Origin: Rhizobium sp. Root274
GTDB lineage: Bacteria > Pseudomonadota > Alphaproteobacteria > Rhizobiales > Rhizobiaceae
NCBI RefSeq assembly: GCF_001429245.1
Contig: NZ_LMJE01000010.1
Span: 62,001 to 126,000 of the forward strand
Direction: 5' to 3'
DNA: 64,000 nt
The position numbers and the translations under genes are program-made. Below are positions 32,375 to 41,453 of the stretch, piece after piece (the stretch's first letter is position 1; every line of letters begins with the position of its first letter). The notes below the pieces were generated by a model. It was not told the origin of the DNA. It was given only the letters and a program-made list of their open reading frames with translations, and did not search any database.

Positions 32375-33852
32375 TGACGGAAACCACTGGCGCACCCCTG
32401 ACAGATCGGACGATCCATGCCGGCCTGTGGACCATCGGCGCCCGGCTGGCATCCCGCGTGGTCGATTTTCTGACACTGCTGGTTCTGGCACGTTTTCTCG
32501 GGCCTGCCGATTTCGGCTTGGTCGCCACCGCCATGACGCTGATCTTCATCGTCGAGGCGGTGCTGGAGCTGCCGCTCTCCTCCGCGCTCCTGCGCCTGCC
32601 GGAGATGACAACAAGGGCCTTCGAGACGGCCTTCACCCTCGGCCTGCTACGCGGTCTGCTGGTTGCCGGCCTGATGGCAGCAATCGCCTGGCCGATTGCC
32701 CGCATCTATGGCGACGACCGCCTCGTCTTGCTTGTCTGTGCACTCGCACTCGCCCCAGCCACACGTGGCCTGATAAGTCCGCGAATGATCCTTTTCGAGA
32801 AGGCCCTGGATTTCCGTCGCAAGGGTGCGCTCGAACTCATCGGCAAAACGGTGGCTGCCACGATTGCCATCGGCACTGCTGTGACAACTGGCAGCTATTG
32901 GGCTGTCGCCGCAGGGACGGTTGCGACGCCCACGGTCATGATGATCTGCTCCTATGTCATGGCGCCGATGCGCCCACGCCTGACATTGACCGACTGGCCG
33001 CTGTTCTCGGACCTCATCGGTTGGAATTTCGTCTCCCAGACGATCACCGCCATAAACTGGCAGATCGACCGCATCCTTCTACCGAGATTCACGGATGTCG
33101 CCTCCTTCGGACGCTTTGCCGCCGCCAACGACCTCTCGCAATTGCCGCATCAGGCAGTCATTGCCCCGGCCTCTGCCCCGTTGATGGCGGCCTTCGTTTC
33201 CGCTCGTGACAATGGCCGCATTCAGCAGGCCTATCTGAGCAGCAGCAGCAGCCTGATCCTCGTGCTGATGCCGGTCTATGTCTTCATGGCCCTGCTCTCC
33301 GGCCCCGTCATCCGGGTGCTCCTCGGCCCCAATTGGGACGGTGCGGCGCCAATCCTTGCGGGGCTGGCCATCGCGAGCCTGCTCGGTCTCCCGTCCACCC
33401 CGATGCCGCCTCTGGTAATGGTTCTGAACAAATCCCGTAGCCTTGCCGTTCGATCGGTAATCGAGCTCGTTGTGCGGGTGCCCCTCTCCCTCATTGGCGT
33501 CACCTTCTTCGGCGTCGCCGGCGCAGTGGTCGCCAGGGCAGGCGGATCGATTGCCGTCAGCGTCTCATCCATGGCTCTCGTCCGTTCCGTTGCCGGCGTC
33601 AGCATTCTGGGCCAGTTGAGGGCGATGATGAGGCCCGTGGCCTCAATCCTCCCGAGCGTGCTCGTGTTGGTCCTGTGCAAACACTGGATGGACTTCGAAC
33701 AGCACCTATATCTCTCGTTCTTCGCTTCGGGCCTGCTCTTTTGCGCGACTTACGCCGTTTTCGTCCTCATCTTCTGGGTCCTTGCCGGACGCCCTGGCGG
33801 CATTGAGGCCAGCGCCGTCAGAATTTTGTCGAAGCTTCTCCGGCGGAAATAG
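32374..33852 (+). CDS. Wzx-type polysaccharide flippase
   Basis: This is an inner-membrane protein of 492 residues with about 12 to 14 helices. It resembles the polysaccharide transporter (PST/MOP) group by WTIGARLASRVVDFLTLLVLARFLGPADFGLVATAMT near the N-terminus and ANDLSQLPHQAVIAPASAPLMAAFVSARD in the middle. These proteins flip undecaprenyl-linked repeat units to the periplasm. It is translated from an ATG sharing one base with the polymerase stop. It is convergent with the hydrolase gene, with only eight bases between them. Confidence 0.85.
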   Translation: MTETTGAPLTDRTIHAGLWTIGARLASRVVDFLTLLVLARFLGPADFGLVATAMTLIFIVEAVLELPLSSALLRLPEMTTRAFETAFTLGLLRGLLVAGLMAAIAWPIARIYGDDRLVLLVCALALAPATRGLISPRMILFEKALDFRRKGALELIGKTVAATIAIGTAVTTGSYWAVAAGTVATPTVMMICSYVMAPMRPRLTLTDWPLFSDLIGWNFVSQTITAINWQIDRILLPRFTDVASFGRFAAANDLSQLPHQAVIAPASAPLMAAFVSARDNGRIQQAYLSSSSSLILVLMPVYVFMALLSGPVIRVLLGPNWDGAAPILAGLAIASLLGLPSTPMPPLVMVLNKSRSLAVRSVIELVVRVPLSLIGVTFFGVAGAVVARAGGSIAVSVSSMALVRSVAGVSILGQLRAMMRPVASILPSVLVLVLCKHWMDFEQHLYLSFFASGLLFCATYAVFVLIFWVLAGRPGGIEASAVRILSKLLRRK

Positions 33853-33860
33853 AGGGCAGC

Positions 33861-35663
33861 TCAGATCTCGCCAGAAATCGGCACGACCCGCTGCTTGAGA
33901 AACCGGCTGATGATGTCGGTCGCCTGGGCTCGGGCCGGTAGCGGAGTGAGGTTATGATCGGCGCCAGCAATTACATGCACCTCGACATTGGGATAGCCTC
34001 CAAGCTTGGCGGTATCGGCCCCGGCCCAACTGTAGAGATCGTGTAGGCCGGGATCCCCCTCACTGAAGATGAAAGCGACCGGTACGCGTCGGGCCGTCAG
34101 CACCTGAAGACGTTCGCGAACGATGCGGATGATGCGGTTATGCCGCGACCGGTCTCCCAGGAGCGGCGAAATCTTCCGTGCAGTAATCGCCAGAAGTGTC
34201 TTCGATACCTTGCGCAGGATGGTCGACAGCTTGAGTTCGCCCGCGAGGATCCGCTTGAACTGACGGGTGCTTCGCATGTTCTGCCGATAGGTTTCGATCG
34301 GCTCGACCGGTTCGAGAATGGCCTTTAAGATATCCTCGTCCGGCTCCCAATGCAGCTTGCGGACATTGATCATGATGGACGCTGCAACCCGCGTATCGGC
34401 CACGGCCGAAATGAGAGCCGGATAGCCACCACTGCAGCGCCCCAGAAGCACTACGCGTTCGATCCCTGCATGCGCCGCCATCCAGTCAATGGCATAACGA
34501 ACGTCATCATTGGCACGCAGGGAATACATAACTGGCTGCTCCTGCCCGGGCCAGAGCGGCGTTTCCCCGATGCCGGCAAGGTCGATGCGCATCGCAGCAA
34601 ACCCGCTCTGCGCAATATCGCGCGCCAGATCGACGGAGTAACGACCCCACCCGACTGAGTGATCGGCGCCAGCATTCAGAATAAGCACAGCAGTCCTGGG
34701 CACTGGCCCCTGTGCCGGTGTGCTGAAGGCAGCGAAGAACATATCCGATGGTCCGAACCGGACCAACTCTTCGGCATAACCCTCACCAACGATGCGGGCC
34801 ACCGCCGGGTTGGACGCAGGCAGTGCGGGAGCATCCGAACTAAGCGGGAAGTGAGTGTCGACCCACGACACCACCTTCTCAAGCGTATCCAACGGCATGG
34901 AGCCGAAGATGGGGCTGGACACGTAGTCGGCATGGTCGACGAAATCGGTGCTGTCGATGGTAAGGCCACCGGCTAAAAACGCCTCGGCCAGTCGGGCATC
35001 GCCTGCGTTGTCTGGCCGCCTGGCCAGGAAAACCCGCTCGACGACGGGGGCAAGCGACCCCAGCGGTTTCAGCTGCCGGATCTCATTGACAGTGGCCGCC
35101 GACAGCACAAAGCCTGCCGACATGAACCCGTTAAGCGGCCCATCCGCCGAGCCCACCTTGAACTCGCCCTTCGTCATGGCCGTCCAGGCCGCAACCTCGC
35201 GCAGGTAACCACGCCCCTGCAACGCCGGCGCCAGCAGCACGAGGCTGGCGACGGGCCGTTCCTGTGCGAGTTCGGCGGCCAGAAGACCACCCAGTCCCTG
35301 TCCGACGACGAGGATCTTTTGAGCCCCAGTAAGGTGGCGCAGATGATCATAAGCAGCACGGGTTGCTTTGCACCAGGCGCCTTCGTCGTCGATCGCGGAG
35401 CTGGCATGGGCGGAATGTCCAGTCCCCGGCAGATCAAAGCGCAGGCACGGATAACCGAGCGCAGCCAGACGCTCTCCAAGGACCCGATAGGTGATCCGTG
35501 AACACAGTTCCTCGAAGCCCCAGGGCGAAATCATCAGCACCGCGATCTCGCCCGAGGCGGCGTGATACATGCCGGCCAGTCCGTCGAAGCTGACGGGACG
35601 GGCAGGCGCCGCGCTTCCTGTAACCGCCTCCGTCTTCTGGAGATCGCTGGTGCCCACGCGCAT
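33861..35663 (-). CDS. Tandem alpha/beta-hydrolase protein of the polysaccharide cluster
   Basis: This 600-residue protein is made of two alpha/beta-hydrolase halves. The first (~25-290) has the oxyanion-type stretch SPWGFEEL and DLPGTGHS, but its nucleophile elbow reads GQGLG, with Gly123 where Ser is expected, so it looks inactive. The second (~320-600) has RIDLAGIGET, an elbow GRCSG with Cys410 at the nucleophile position, and a late GADHNLTP that supplies the histidine. A Cys nucleophile is known in dienelactone-hydrolase-like enzymes. There is no signal peptide. It could act on acyl groups of sugar precursors; this is a guess from context. It is coupled to the upstream glycosyltransferase by TGATG. 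Confidence 0.75.
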   Translation of the reverse strand: MRVGTSDLQKTEAVTGSAAPARPVSFDGLAGMYHAASGEIAVLMISPWGFEELCSRITYRVLGERLAALGYPCLRFDLPGTGHSAHASSAIDDEGAWCKATRAAYDHLRHLTGAQKILVVGQGLGGLLAAELAQERPVASLVLLAPALQGRGYLREVAAWTAMTKGEFKVGSADGPLNGFMSAGFVLSAATVNEIRQLKPLGSLAPVVERVFLARRPDNAGDARLAEAFLAGGLTIDSTDFVDHADYVSSPIFGSMPLDTLEKVVSWVDTHFPLSSDAPALPASNPAVARIVGEGYAEELVRFGPSDMFFAAFSTPAQGPVPRTAVLILNAGADHSVGWGRYSVDLARDIAQSGFAAMRIDLAGIGETPLWPGQEQPVMYSLRANDDVRYAIDWMAAHAGIERVVLLGRCSGGYPALISAVADTRVAASIMINVRKLHWEPDEDILKAILEPVEPIETYRQNMRSTRQFKRILAGELKLSTILRKVSKTLLAITARKISPLLGDRSRHNRIIRIVRERLQVLTARRVPVAFIFSEGDPGLHDLYSWAGADTAKLGGYPNVEVHVIAGADHNLTPLPARAQATDIISRFLKQRVVPISGEI

Positions 35664-36571
35664 CAAGCTGCCTGCCTCGACTCCGAGGTAGCGTCTCCCA
35701 CCTTGGCGCGATAGGCGCCGCTCCGCCGGCCGCTTAGATAACCTTCAATACGTCCGGTTGCGACGTGAAGGTAATACAGCGCTCTCGGGAAGTTTAGACG
35801 CAGGCAGGAAAGCGCGGCTCCGCCTGCGGACCTGACGACGGCACGCGCGAAGTATCCGAAGGAATAGCCGTGGCGGCCCAGCACATACCCCATGCCGCGG
35901 GCATAACCCCGCGCCTTTCTGCGCATGCGCGCATCGGGGCTGAAGACATTCAGTTCCGGATGATGTGCGTAGAGAGCGGGATCGTACCAGCCGCGATAAC
36001 CACGCGCGAGCATGCGCAAGACGATGTCCTGCCCTTCATTCGCCTGCCAGGGCGTCGAGGCACCCACGCCGACATCTTCGTCGAAACCGGATACGCCCTC
36101 GAATGCCGAACGCGTGAAGAAAAGCATCCATTCGATCTGAGTTGAAAAGACATTGGTGGCAGTCACCGGCTGCGCCTGCTGTTCATAGCGTCCGTTGATG
36201 TCGCGGCCAGTCTCGTCGGCAGCACGGCCACAGACAATATCGCTCCCCTTTTTGGCAAACAGCGCGAGCGCATCGTCGAGGACGCGCGGCGGGTAGAGAC
36301 AATCATCATCGGGGAAGCAGACATAGTCCCCCTCCGCCAGTTCGAAGCCGAGATTGCGGCCCCGGCTCGCTCCGCGAACCCCCGGCACATGCCGGTACTT
36401 GAGCGGAAAGGCGGGACTCAAGGTCTGCACCGCATTGGCCAGTACATCGTCGTCGTTCTGATCGACGATAATGAGCTCGAAGTCGCGGCAAGTCTGCGCC
36501 TCGATTGTCCGGATGAATTCCAGCACATCCGCCGGTCGCCCCAGGGTCGATATGATCAGCGAGAATTTCAT
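35663..36571 (-). CDS. Family 2 glycosyltransferase
   Basis: This 302-residue protein has a GT-A fold N-terminus: FSLIISTLGRPADVLEFIRTIE, then FELIIVDQNDDD and the donor-metal motif PDDDCLYPP. A hydrophobic stretch near the C-terminus (about residue 245-270) may contact the membrane. The start at 36571 is supported by GGAAGGGA about seven bases before it; an upstream in-frame ATG at 36613 would overlap the previous gene. It probably adds one sugar to the lipid-linked unit of the surface polysaccharide. It overlaps the hydrolase start by one base. Confidence 0.85.
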   Translation of the reverse strand: MKFSLIISTLGRPADVLEFIRTIEAQTCRDFELIIVDQNDDDVLANAVQTLSPAFPLKYRHVPGVRGASRGRNLGFELAEGDYVCFPDDDCLYPPRVLDDALALFAKKGSDIVCGRAADETGRDINGRYEQQAQPVTATNVFSTQIEWMLFFTRSAFEGVSGFDEDVGVGASTPWQANEGQDIVLRMLARGYRGWYDPALYAHHPELNVFSPDARMRRKARGYARGMGYVLGRHGYSFGYFARAVVRSAGGAALSCLRLNFPRALYYLHVATGRIEGYLSGRRSGAYRAKVGDATSESRQAA

Positions 36572-36609
36572 CTGTGTCCCTTCCTCGAATGCTGCCGACT
36601 GGGGCGCAT

Positions 36610-37500
36610 TCACAGATCCAGTATTTTCCGGGGATCGAGCCTGCCTGTCACGAGATCCCTGAACGCGAGGAGATTGCCCAACAACCGGCCCCGCCGATCC
36701 ACCCAGGGCTCAGGACTGAAGCTTTTGATCAGGTTGGCACTGAAATTGCGTAGATTGCCGTCCCAGGTCTGGAAGAAATTCATGTTGCCCTTCCGCTGGA
36801 TATAAATGCGGTTGGCGATCTGCGAATAGCCGAGGCGACGGCCGGGACTGCGGCCCGCCTTCTTGGTCCCGAGATGCACCCCGCGCAACTGCGTGGCATG
36901 CACCACAATTCCGTGAGCAGCCATCTGTCGGGAGAAATCGACATCTTCCAGCCAGGCATAGAGCGGCAGGTTCTCGTCGAAGCGGATGCCGTGGCGCCGC
37001 GCTGGCTCAAGCCGGATCGCCATGTTGCAGCCATAGCCGTTGAAGGTTGGGCTAACCGAAAAGGGGCCCTGGAAGCGGTCCCCCGCAAGAATGGCCTGCC
37101 CCTGCTCCAAGTCGAGCCCTGGCCCCAGCGCGCCATCCTCGATCACATGGCCGGTCGCGACCATGACCCGTGGATCGCCGGCAAACAGCGCTTCCACCTC
37201 GGCCAGATATGAGGCGGATGGCAGAAAATCGTCATCGAAGAACACCATGACATCGGCCTTGGACGCTGCGATCATCGCGTTGCGCTGATGCGACGAGCCC
37301 ACCGATCCCTCGACGATCCGGACCGCGCCATTGCAGCCCCGAAGCCCCTCCATATCGACGTCATCGGCGCGCGCCGGGCAAATCAGAAACTCGTTCGGCT
37401 TGCGCTTCTGGTTGTTCATGAACGCAACCGTCTGCGTGAGGATGTCACGTCTCCCCGCTGTCGCGATCGCAACCGCCAGAGTGAGCCTTTCCTTGGCCAT
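36610..37500 (-). CDS. Family 2 glycosyltransferase
   Basis: This 296-residue GT2-like protein begins LTLAVAIATAGRRDILTQTVAFM and has VMVFFDDDFLPSASYLAEVEALF as the metal-binding segment. YAWLEDVDFSRQMAAHG, the ED-type acceptor/catalytic region, follows. The start is uncertain: ATG 37500 gives the usual N-terminus with a weak GGGGAA site, whereas an in-frame ATG at 37581 would add 27 poorly conserved-looking residues. It belongs to the leftward epimerase-GT2-GT2-hydrolase operon. The donor and acceptor sugars cannot be read from the sequence. Confidence 0.83.
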   Translation of the reverse strand: MAKERLTLAVAIATAGRRDILTQTVAFMNNQKRKPNEFLICPARADDVDMEGLRGCNGAVRIVEGSVGSSHQRNAMIAASKADVMVFFDDDFLPSASYLAEVEALFAGDPRVMVATGHVIEDGALGPGLDLEQGQAILAGDRFQGPFSVSPTFNGYGCNMAIRLEPARRHGIRFDENLPLYAWLEDVDFSRQMAAHGIVVHATQLRGVHLGTKKAGRSPGRRLGYSQIANRIYIQRKGNMNFFQTWDGNLRNFSANLIKSFSPEPWVDRRGRLLGNLLAFRDLVTGRLDPRKILDL

Positions 37501-37592
37501 CAGCACCATTCCCCGGAGCGGCATCGCCGCTGATTGTTGTTCATTTGGCCTGGAAGCTGCAGACGATTCTATCCCGGCCATTCTTCACTCGG

Positions 37593-38564
37593 CTAGACGA
37601 AGCGTCCGCCGCTCGCTGCATTCCACCTCTCGATTGCAGAAGGCAGACGACCTTCCCTCGACAAACCGCTCGAGGAGAGCCAGCCGGGTATGACATCCGT
37701 CGACTTGACCAGCTTCGTCACGCGGTCCGGATGGATCCCGAGGCCCATGGCCGAAAACGGCTTCAACAAAGCGGCGGCTGCAGTCACGATTGCGCGCGGC
37801 ACCATGAATGTCTTCACGGCCGGCATGGGGCCGGCACGGAAGGTCTCGACAATCTGCTCAAGCGTGTAGCGGTCGGGATAGCAGCCATTGAACAGCACGA
37901 AACGCTCCGGTCGATCGACGGCAAACTGCAGCGCCTCAAGCAAGTCATCAACGTAGAAGCACGCCTTGATCGTATCTTTGCGGCCCGGATAGACGAAAAA
38001 GCCTTTTTTCATGAGGGTGGCCATGCGCGTGAAATTGCCCCCTTCACCAGGACCGAAAATTACGGCAGGGCGGCAGATTACGAGCCTGCGGCTGTCATCT
38101 TCCTCAAGCCAGGCCATCTGGATGCGCTCGGCCATGAACTTGGACCAGCCATAGGGAGACACGGGCGCCGGCGGGGAAGTCTCGCTCTTCGTTTCCTCTC
38201 CTGGCCCATAGACGGAAATGGAACTGGTAAAGACGATCTCCTTGACACGGAGACGTCGCGCAAGCGCGGTGATTACCGTGGCGCCAAGGATATTGGTTTC
38301 GTAATACTGGTGATCCGGATGCCCAGGGGTCGTGTGAACGGCTGCAAGATTGTAGATCCGGTGGATCTGCATCCCGGGATCGAAGTTGGACAGATCTCTC
38401 ACATCCGCGTTGAGATAGACAACGCCGTCCAGCCGGATGCGCGGCCGCTTGATGTCGACAGAGACGACATGATGGCCCTCGGCAGACAGCCTCGCGACCA
38501 GATGCGTTCCGATGAAACCGGAGCCTCCGAACACCAAAACATTTTTCGAGCCTTCATTTTGCAT
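37593..38564 (-). CDS. NAD-dependent sugar epimerase/dehydratase
   Basis: This is a 323-residue extended SDR. The NAD-binding loop is VFGGSGFIGTHL, the active site has TSSISVYGPG and the Tyr-Lys pair of SPYGWSKFMAER, and RPAVIFGPGEGGNFTRM follows in the substrate domain. Such enzymes act on nucleotide-activated sugars, as epimerases, dehydratases or reductases, and supply donors for the glycosyltransferases next door. It is the first gene of the leftward operon; a 522-bp intergenic region with no gene separates it from the divergent GT4 gene. Confidence 0.87.
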   Translation of the reverse strand: MQNEGSKNVLVFGGSGFIGTHLVARLSAEGHHVVSVDIKRPRIRLDGVVYLNADVRDLSNFDPGMQIHRIYNLAAVHTTPGHPDHQYYETNILGATVITALARRLRVKEIVFTSSISVYGPGEETKSETSPPAPVSPYGWSKFMAERIQMAWLEEDDSRRLVICRPAVIFGPGEGGNFTRMATLMKKGFFVYPGRKDTIKACFYVDDLLEALQFAVDRPERFVLFNGCYPDRYTLEQIVETFRAGPMPAVKTFMVPRAIVTAAAALLKPFSAMGLGIHPDRVTKLVKSTDVIPGWLSSSGLSREGRLPSAIERWNAASGGRFV

Positions 38565-39086
38565 GCACTAAGCCTTCCTACATCGGAGGTCGTTTGCCGG
38601 GACACGGCCTGTTGGCAGCATGATCGCAACGCACAGCCGGCCGGCAGCGTCCGCCATAGACAAAGACTTTGAGGGCCCATTCTTGCGCGAACAAGCTGCC
38701 CGCCAGAGGGCAGACCGCATCCATCACCGTTAGGATAGAACGCCCGTTGGTATATTTTCTGTACGAATTCGGGACCGCCGGGTCCGATAATGATAAGAAT
38801 GGTTAATCCTTGGTCTCGACGATGACCCCGTCAAAGCCAGAAGCAACACAAACGAAATGCCCTTCGAATACACGCGAGGTGTGGTCCGATGGCAATGGCA
38901 GACCAGCGAATGTGAGACGATGTTAACCAGTTTCATCTTTTTCTGTCGCTTCTATTCCGGAATCGTACAGAAATTACGCGATCGCCGGGATTTTAACCGA
39001 AGGCGCACGTTTTTGTTCACCGCATTTCTATAGATGCTGCTGCCTATGACTGATCGTTGTCCGCGTTCGGATGCTCAATCGCTTCC
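38565..39086. other. 522-bp divergent control region of the polysaccharide cluster
   Basis: No coding frame is credible here. The stretch from about 38730 to 39050 is clearly more AT-rich than the genes around it, as expected for promoters of the two divergent operons. A small hairpin CTGCCC/GGGCAG lies at 38696-38713. I could not find a convincing -35/-10 pair or operator. Confidence 0.55.
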
Positions 39087-40229
39087 ATGGAGTCTCTGTT
39101 GAAGGTCGCACTAGTTCATTACTGGCTCGTGGGAATGCGCGGAGGCGAGAAAGTCCTTGAAGCTTTCTGTGACCTCTTCCCTGACGCAGATATCTTCACG
39201 CTGGTCGCAGATCCCGAACGCCTGTCGCCGAAGATCCGGCGGCACAACATCACCACGTCATTCCTGCAGAAAATTGGCGGTCGCAAGCACTATCAGAAAA
39301 TGCTGCCTCTGATGCCACATGCATTGGAATCGCTCGATCTCACGGCCTATGATCTCGTGATCTCCAGCGAAGCCGGTCCCGCCAAGGGGGTCATCACCCG
39401 CCCCGATGCACTGCACATCTGCTACTGCCATTCCCCGATGCGCTACATCTGGGATCTCTACCCGCAATACATGGCCGAATCCGGCCTGCTGGCCCGCGCG
39501 GTGCTTTTTATGGCGGCACCGGGCCTGCGGCAATGGGATGTGACGACCGCACATCGTGTCGACCACTTCATCGCCAACTCCGATTACGTCGCCAAACGCA
39601 TCCGCAAATTTTACCGCCGTGAAGCGGAAGTGATCCATCCGCCGGTCGAGGTCAGCCGGTTCAAAATCTCCGACGGGCCGAAGGACTTTTACCTCTGCGC
39701 CGGCCAGATCACGCCCTACAAGAAGATCGAGCTGGCCGTTGCCGCCTGCACGCGCCTGAACCTGCCACTGGTGGTCATCGGCGATGGCGCATCCGCCAAG
39801 CTCAAGCAGTCGGCGGGCCCAACCGTCAGCTTCCTCGGCGCCGTCCCGGATGCCGAGATGGAACGCTGTTTCTCGGGCTGCCGCGCCCTCTTGTACCCCG
39901 GCGTAGAGGATTTCGGGATCGTGCCGCTGGAAGTCATGGCGAGCGGCCGACCTGTGATTGCCTTTGCGCGGGGTGGCGCTCTGGAAACCGTTGTAGAGGG
40001 AAAAACAGGCCTCTTTTTCCACGAACAGACCGTCGAAGCGCTGTGCGCAGCCCTCACACGTTTCGAGGCCGACAGCGGCAGGTTCGATCCGGCAACCGTG
40101 CGCGCGCATGCCATGAGTTTCGAGCCGGACCGCTTCCGCGCCGAGCTGAAAAAGTCCATAACAGACTGCATCAGCCGCCAGAACCAGAGGAGCGCGGTAA
40201 AGCCGCAGGTTTGGGACAAGAGCGCGTGA
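39087..40229 (+). CDS. Family 4 glycosyltransferase
   Basis: This is a 380-residue GT-B protein. The acceptor-side N-terminus reads VALVHYWLVGMRGGEKVLEAF, with CYCHSPMRYIWDLYPQY typical of the WbaZ-like GT4 group. The nucleotide-sugar side has FYLCAGQITPYKKIELAV and the EX7E-type region VEDFGIVPLEVMASGRPVIAF. The ATG at 39087 has no clear ribosome site, while a TTG at 39102 is preceded by GGAG, so the true start may be 15 bases later. The stop overlaps the next glycosyltransferase start as GTGA, which suggests successive steps of the same repeat unit. Confidence 0.87.
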   Translation: MESLLKVALVHYWLVGMRGGEKVLEAFCDLFPDADIFTLVADPERLSPKIRRHNITTSFLQKIGGRKHYQKMLPLMPHALESLDLTAYDLVISSEAGPAKGVITRPDALHICYCHSPMRYIWDLYPQYMAESGLLARAVLFMAAPGLRQWDVTTAHRVDHFIANSDYVAKRIRKFYRREAEVIHPPVEVSRFKISDGPKDFYLCAGQITPYKKIELAVAACTRLNLPLVVIGDGASAKLKQSAGPTVSFLGAVPDAEMERCFSGCRALLYPGVEDFGIVPLEVMASGRPVIAFARGGALETVVEGKTGLFFHEQTVEALCAALTRFEADSGRFDPATVRAHAMSFEPDRFRAELKKSITDCISRQNQRSAVKPQVWDKSA

Positions 40230-41368
40230 AACCGATTGTCTTCAATGGCAAATTCCTGACCGTCGCACCGACCGGCGTTCACCGTGTCGCAGAAGAACTC
40301 ATTCAGGCCTTCGAGCGCCTGATGGTGAACCGTCAGCTTTCCGGAGAGCTTCCTGAGGTCACGGTCGCAGCCCCGACGACCGCCGAGCGCAAACCGGGAC
40401 TCTCCTTGATCCGTTTCATAAGACAAGGCTTCGCCAGTGGTCTGCCGCGGGAATATCCGTGGGAGCAGATCAACCTTCCCTGGATTGCCCGCAATGCCCT
40501 GCTGATCAATCTCTGCAACATGGGTCCGATCTTCCACCCAGATTCGCTGACCATGATCCATGACGCGCAGGTGTATCTGACGCCCGCTTCCTATTCTCTG
40601 GGCTTCAGGCTCTGGTATCGTCTGATCCAGCCACTGCTTGGCCGGACCAACCGCTGCATCCTGACGGTCTCGGAATATTCCAAGGTTCAGCTGGTTCGCC
40701 ACGGCATTGCCCCCGCGGAGAAAATCACAGTCATCTACAACGGCTGCGACCACGTTCTGACGCATACGCCGGCCCCTGATTTTGTCACGGAAAGGGGGCT
40801 TGAACGCGGTGGATATGTCGTGGCTCTGTCGAGCACGCAGGCGCACAAGAATATCCAGGTGCTGTTCAAGGCCTTCGCCGACCAGCGCCTTTCGCATCTG
40901 ACCCTTGTTCTGTTCGGCGCGACAAGTCGTGAAACATTCGAGAACCTCGGCTTCGAAGTCCCGGCCAATGTCCGCTTTGTCGGGCGTATCAATGATGCGG
41001 AACTGTCCGCCCTCATGGTAGAGGCATTGGCCTTCGCCTGCCCCTCGACGACGGAAGGCTTCGGCCTGCCGCCGCTTGAGGCGATGATCCTCGGCTGCCC
41101 GTCCATCGTTGCGCCTTGCGGAGCGCTGCCGGAAGTGTGCGGCGATGCGGCGTTGCAGGCTGATCCCCACATGCCGGATCAATGGGTTGAGCAGGTGCTG
41201 CGCCTGGCTGACGATCAGGGCTTGCAAGCACGATTGCGCGAAAAAGGCCGGCAACGAGCGGGTCTTTTCACCTGGGATACCGCAGCCCGCAAGCTGGCCG
41301 AGGTGATCGGGCTCAAGGTGCTCGACCCATCCGTCGAGGCGTCAGCCTCGGCGACCAAATCACGGTAA
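40226..41368 (+). CDS. Family 4 glycosyltransferase
   Basis: From the GTG at 40226 this is a 380-residue GT-B protein beginning KPIVFNGKFLTVAPTGVHRVAEEL, a start common in mannosyltransferase-like GT4 enzymes. The C-terminal half shows YVVALSSTQAHKNIQVLFKAF and the catalytic EX7E-type segment STTEGFGLPPLEAMILGCPSIV. The GTGA overlap with the previous gene decides the start; a longer frame would run inside that gene. It is followed by 85 bp and then the Wzz/Wzc-like gene. Confidence 0.88.
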   Translation: MKPIVFNGKFLTVAPTGVHRVAEELIQAFERLMVNRQLSGELPEVTVAAPTTAERKPGLSLIRFIRQGFASGLPREYPWEQINLPWIARNALLINLCNMGPIFHPDSLTMIHDAQVYLTPASYSLGFRLWYRLIQPLLGRTNRCILTVSEYSKVQLVRHGIAPAEKITVIYNGCDHVLTHTPAPDFVTERGLERGGYVVALSSTQAHKNIQVLFKAFADQRLSHLTLVLFGATSRETFENLGFEVPANVRFVGRINDAELSALMVEALAFACPSTTEGFGLPPLEAMILGCPSIVAPCGALPEVCGDAALQADPHMPDQWVEQVLRLADDQGLQARLREKGRQRAGLFTWDTAARKLAEVIGLKVLDPSVEASASATKSR

Positions 41369-41453
41369 ACAATATCTTAAGACATCGCCCATAGGCTTCG
41401 CTCGGATCAGTGGTGATTCCGAACATTCAGCCAACCTTTGAGCGGTACGTAGC

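Noticed and set aside
39716..41254. 512-codon open frame on the minus strand across two glycosyltransferases
   Set aside because: Both plus-strand glycosyltransferases have intact GT-B motifs and coupled starts; the antisense frame is composition-driven.
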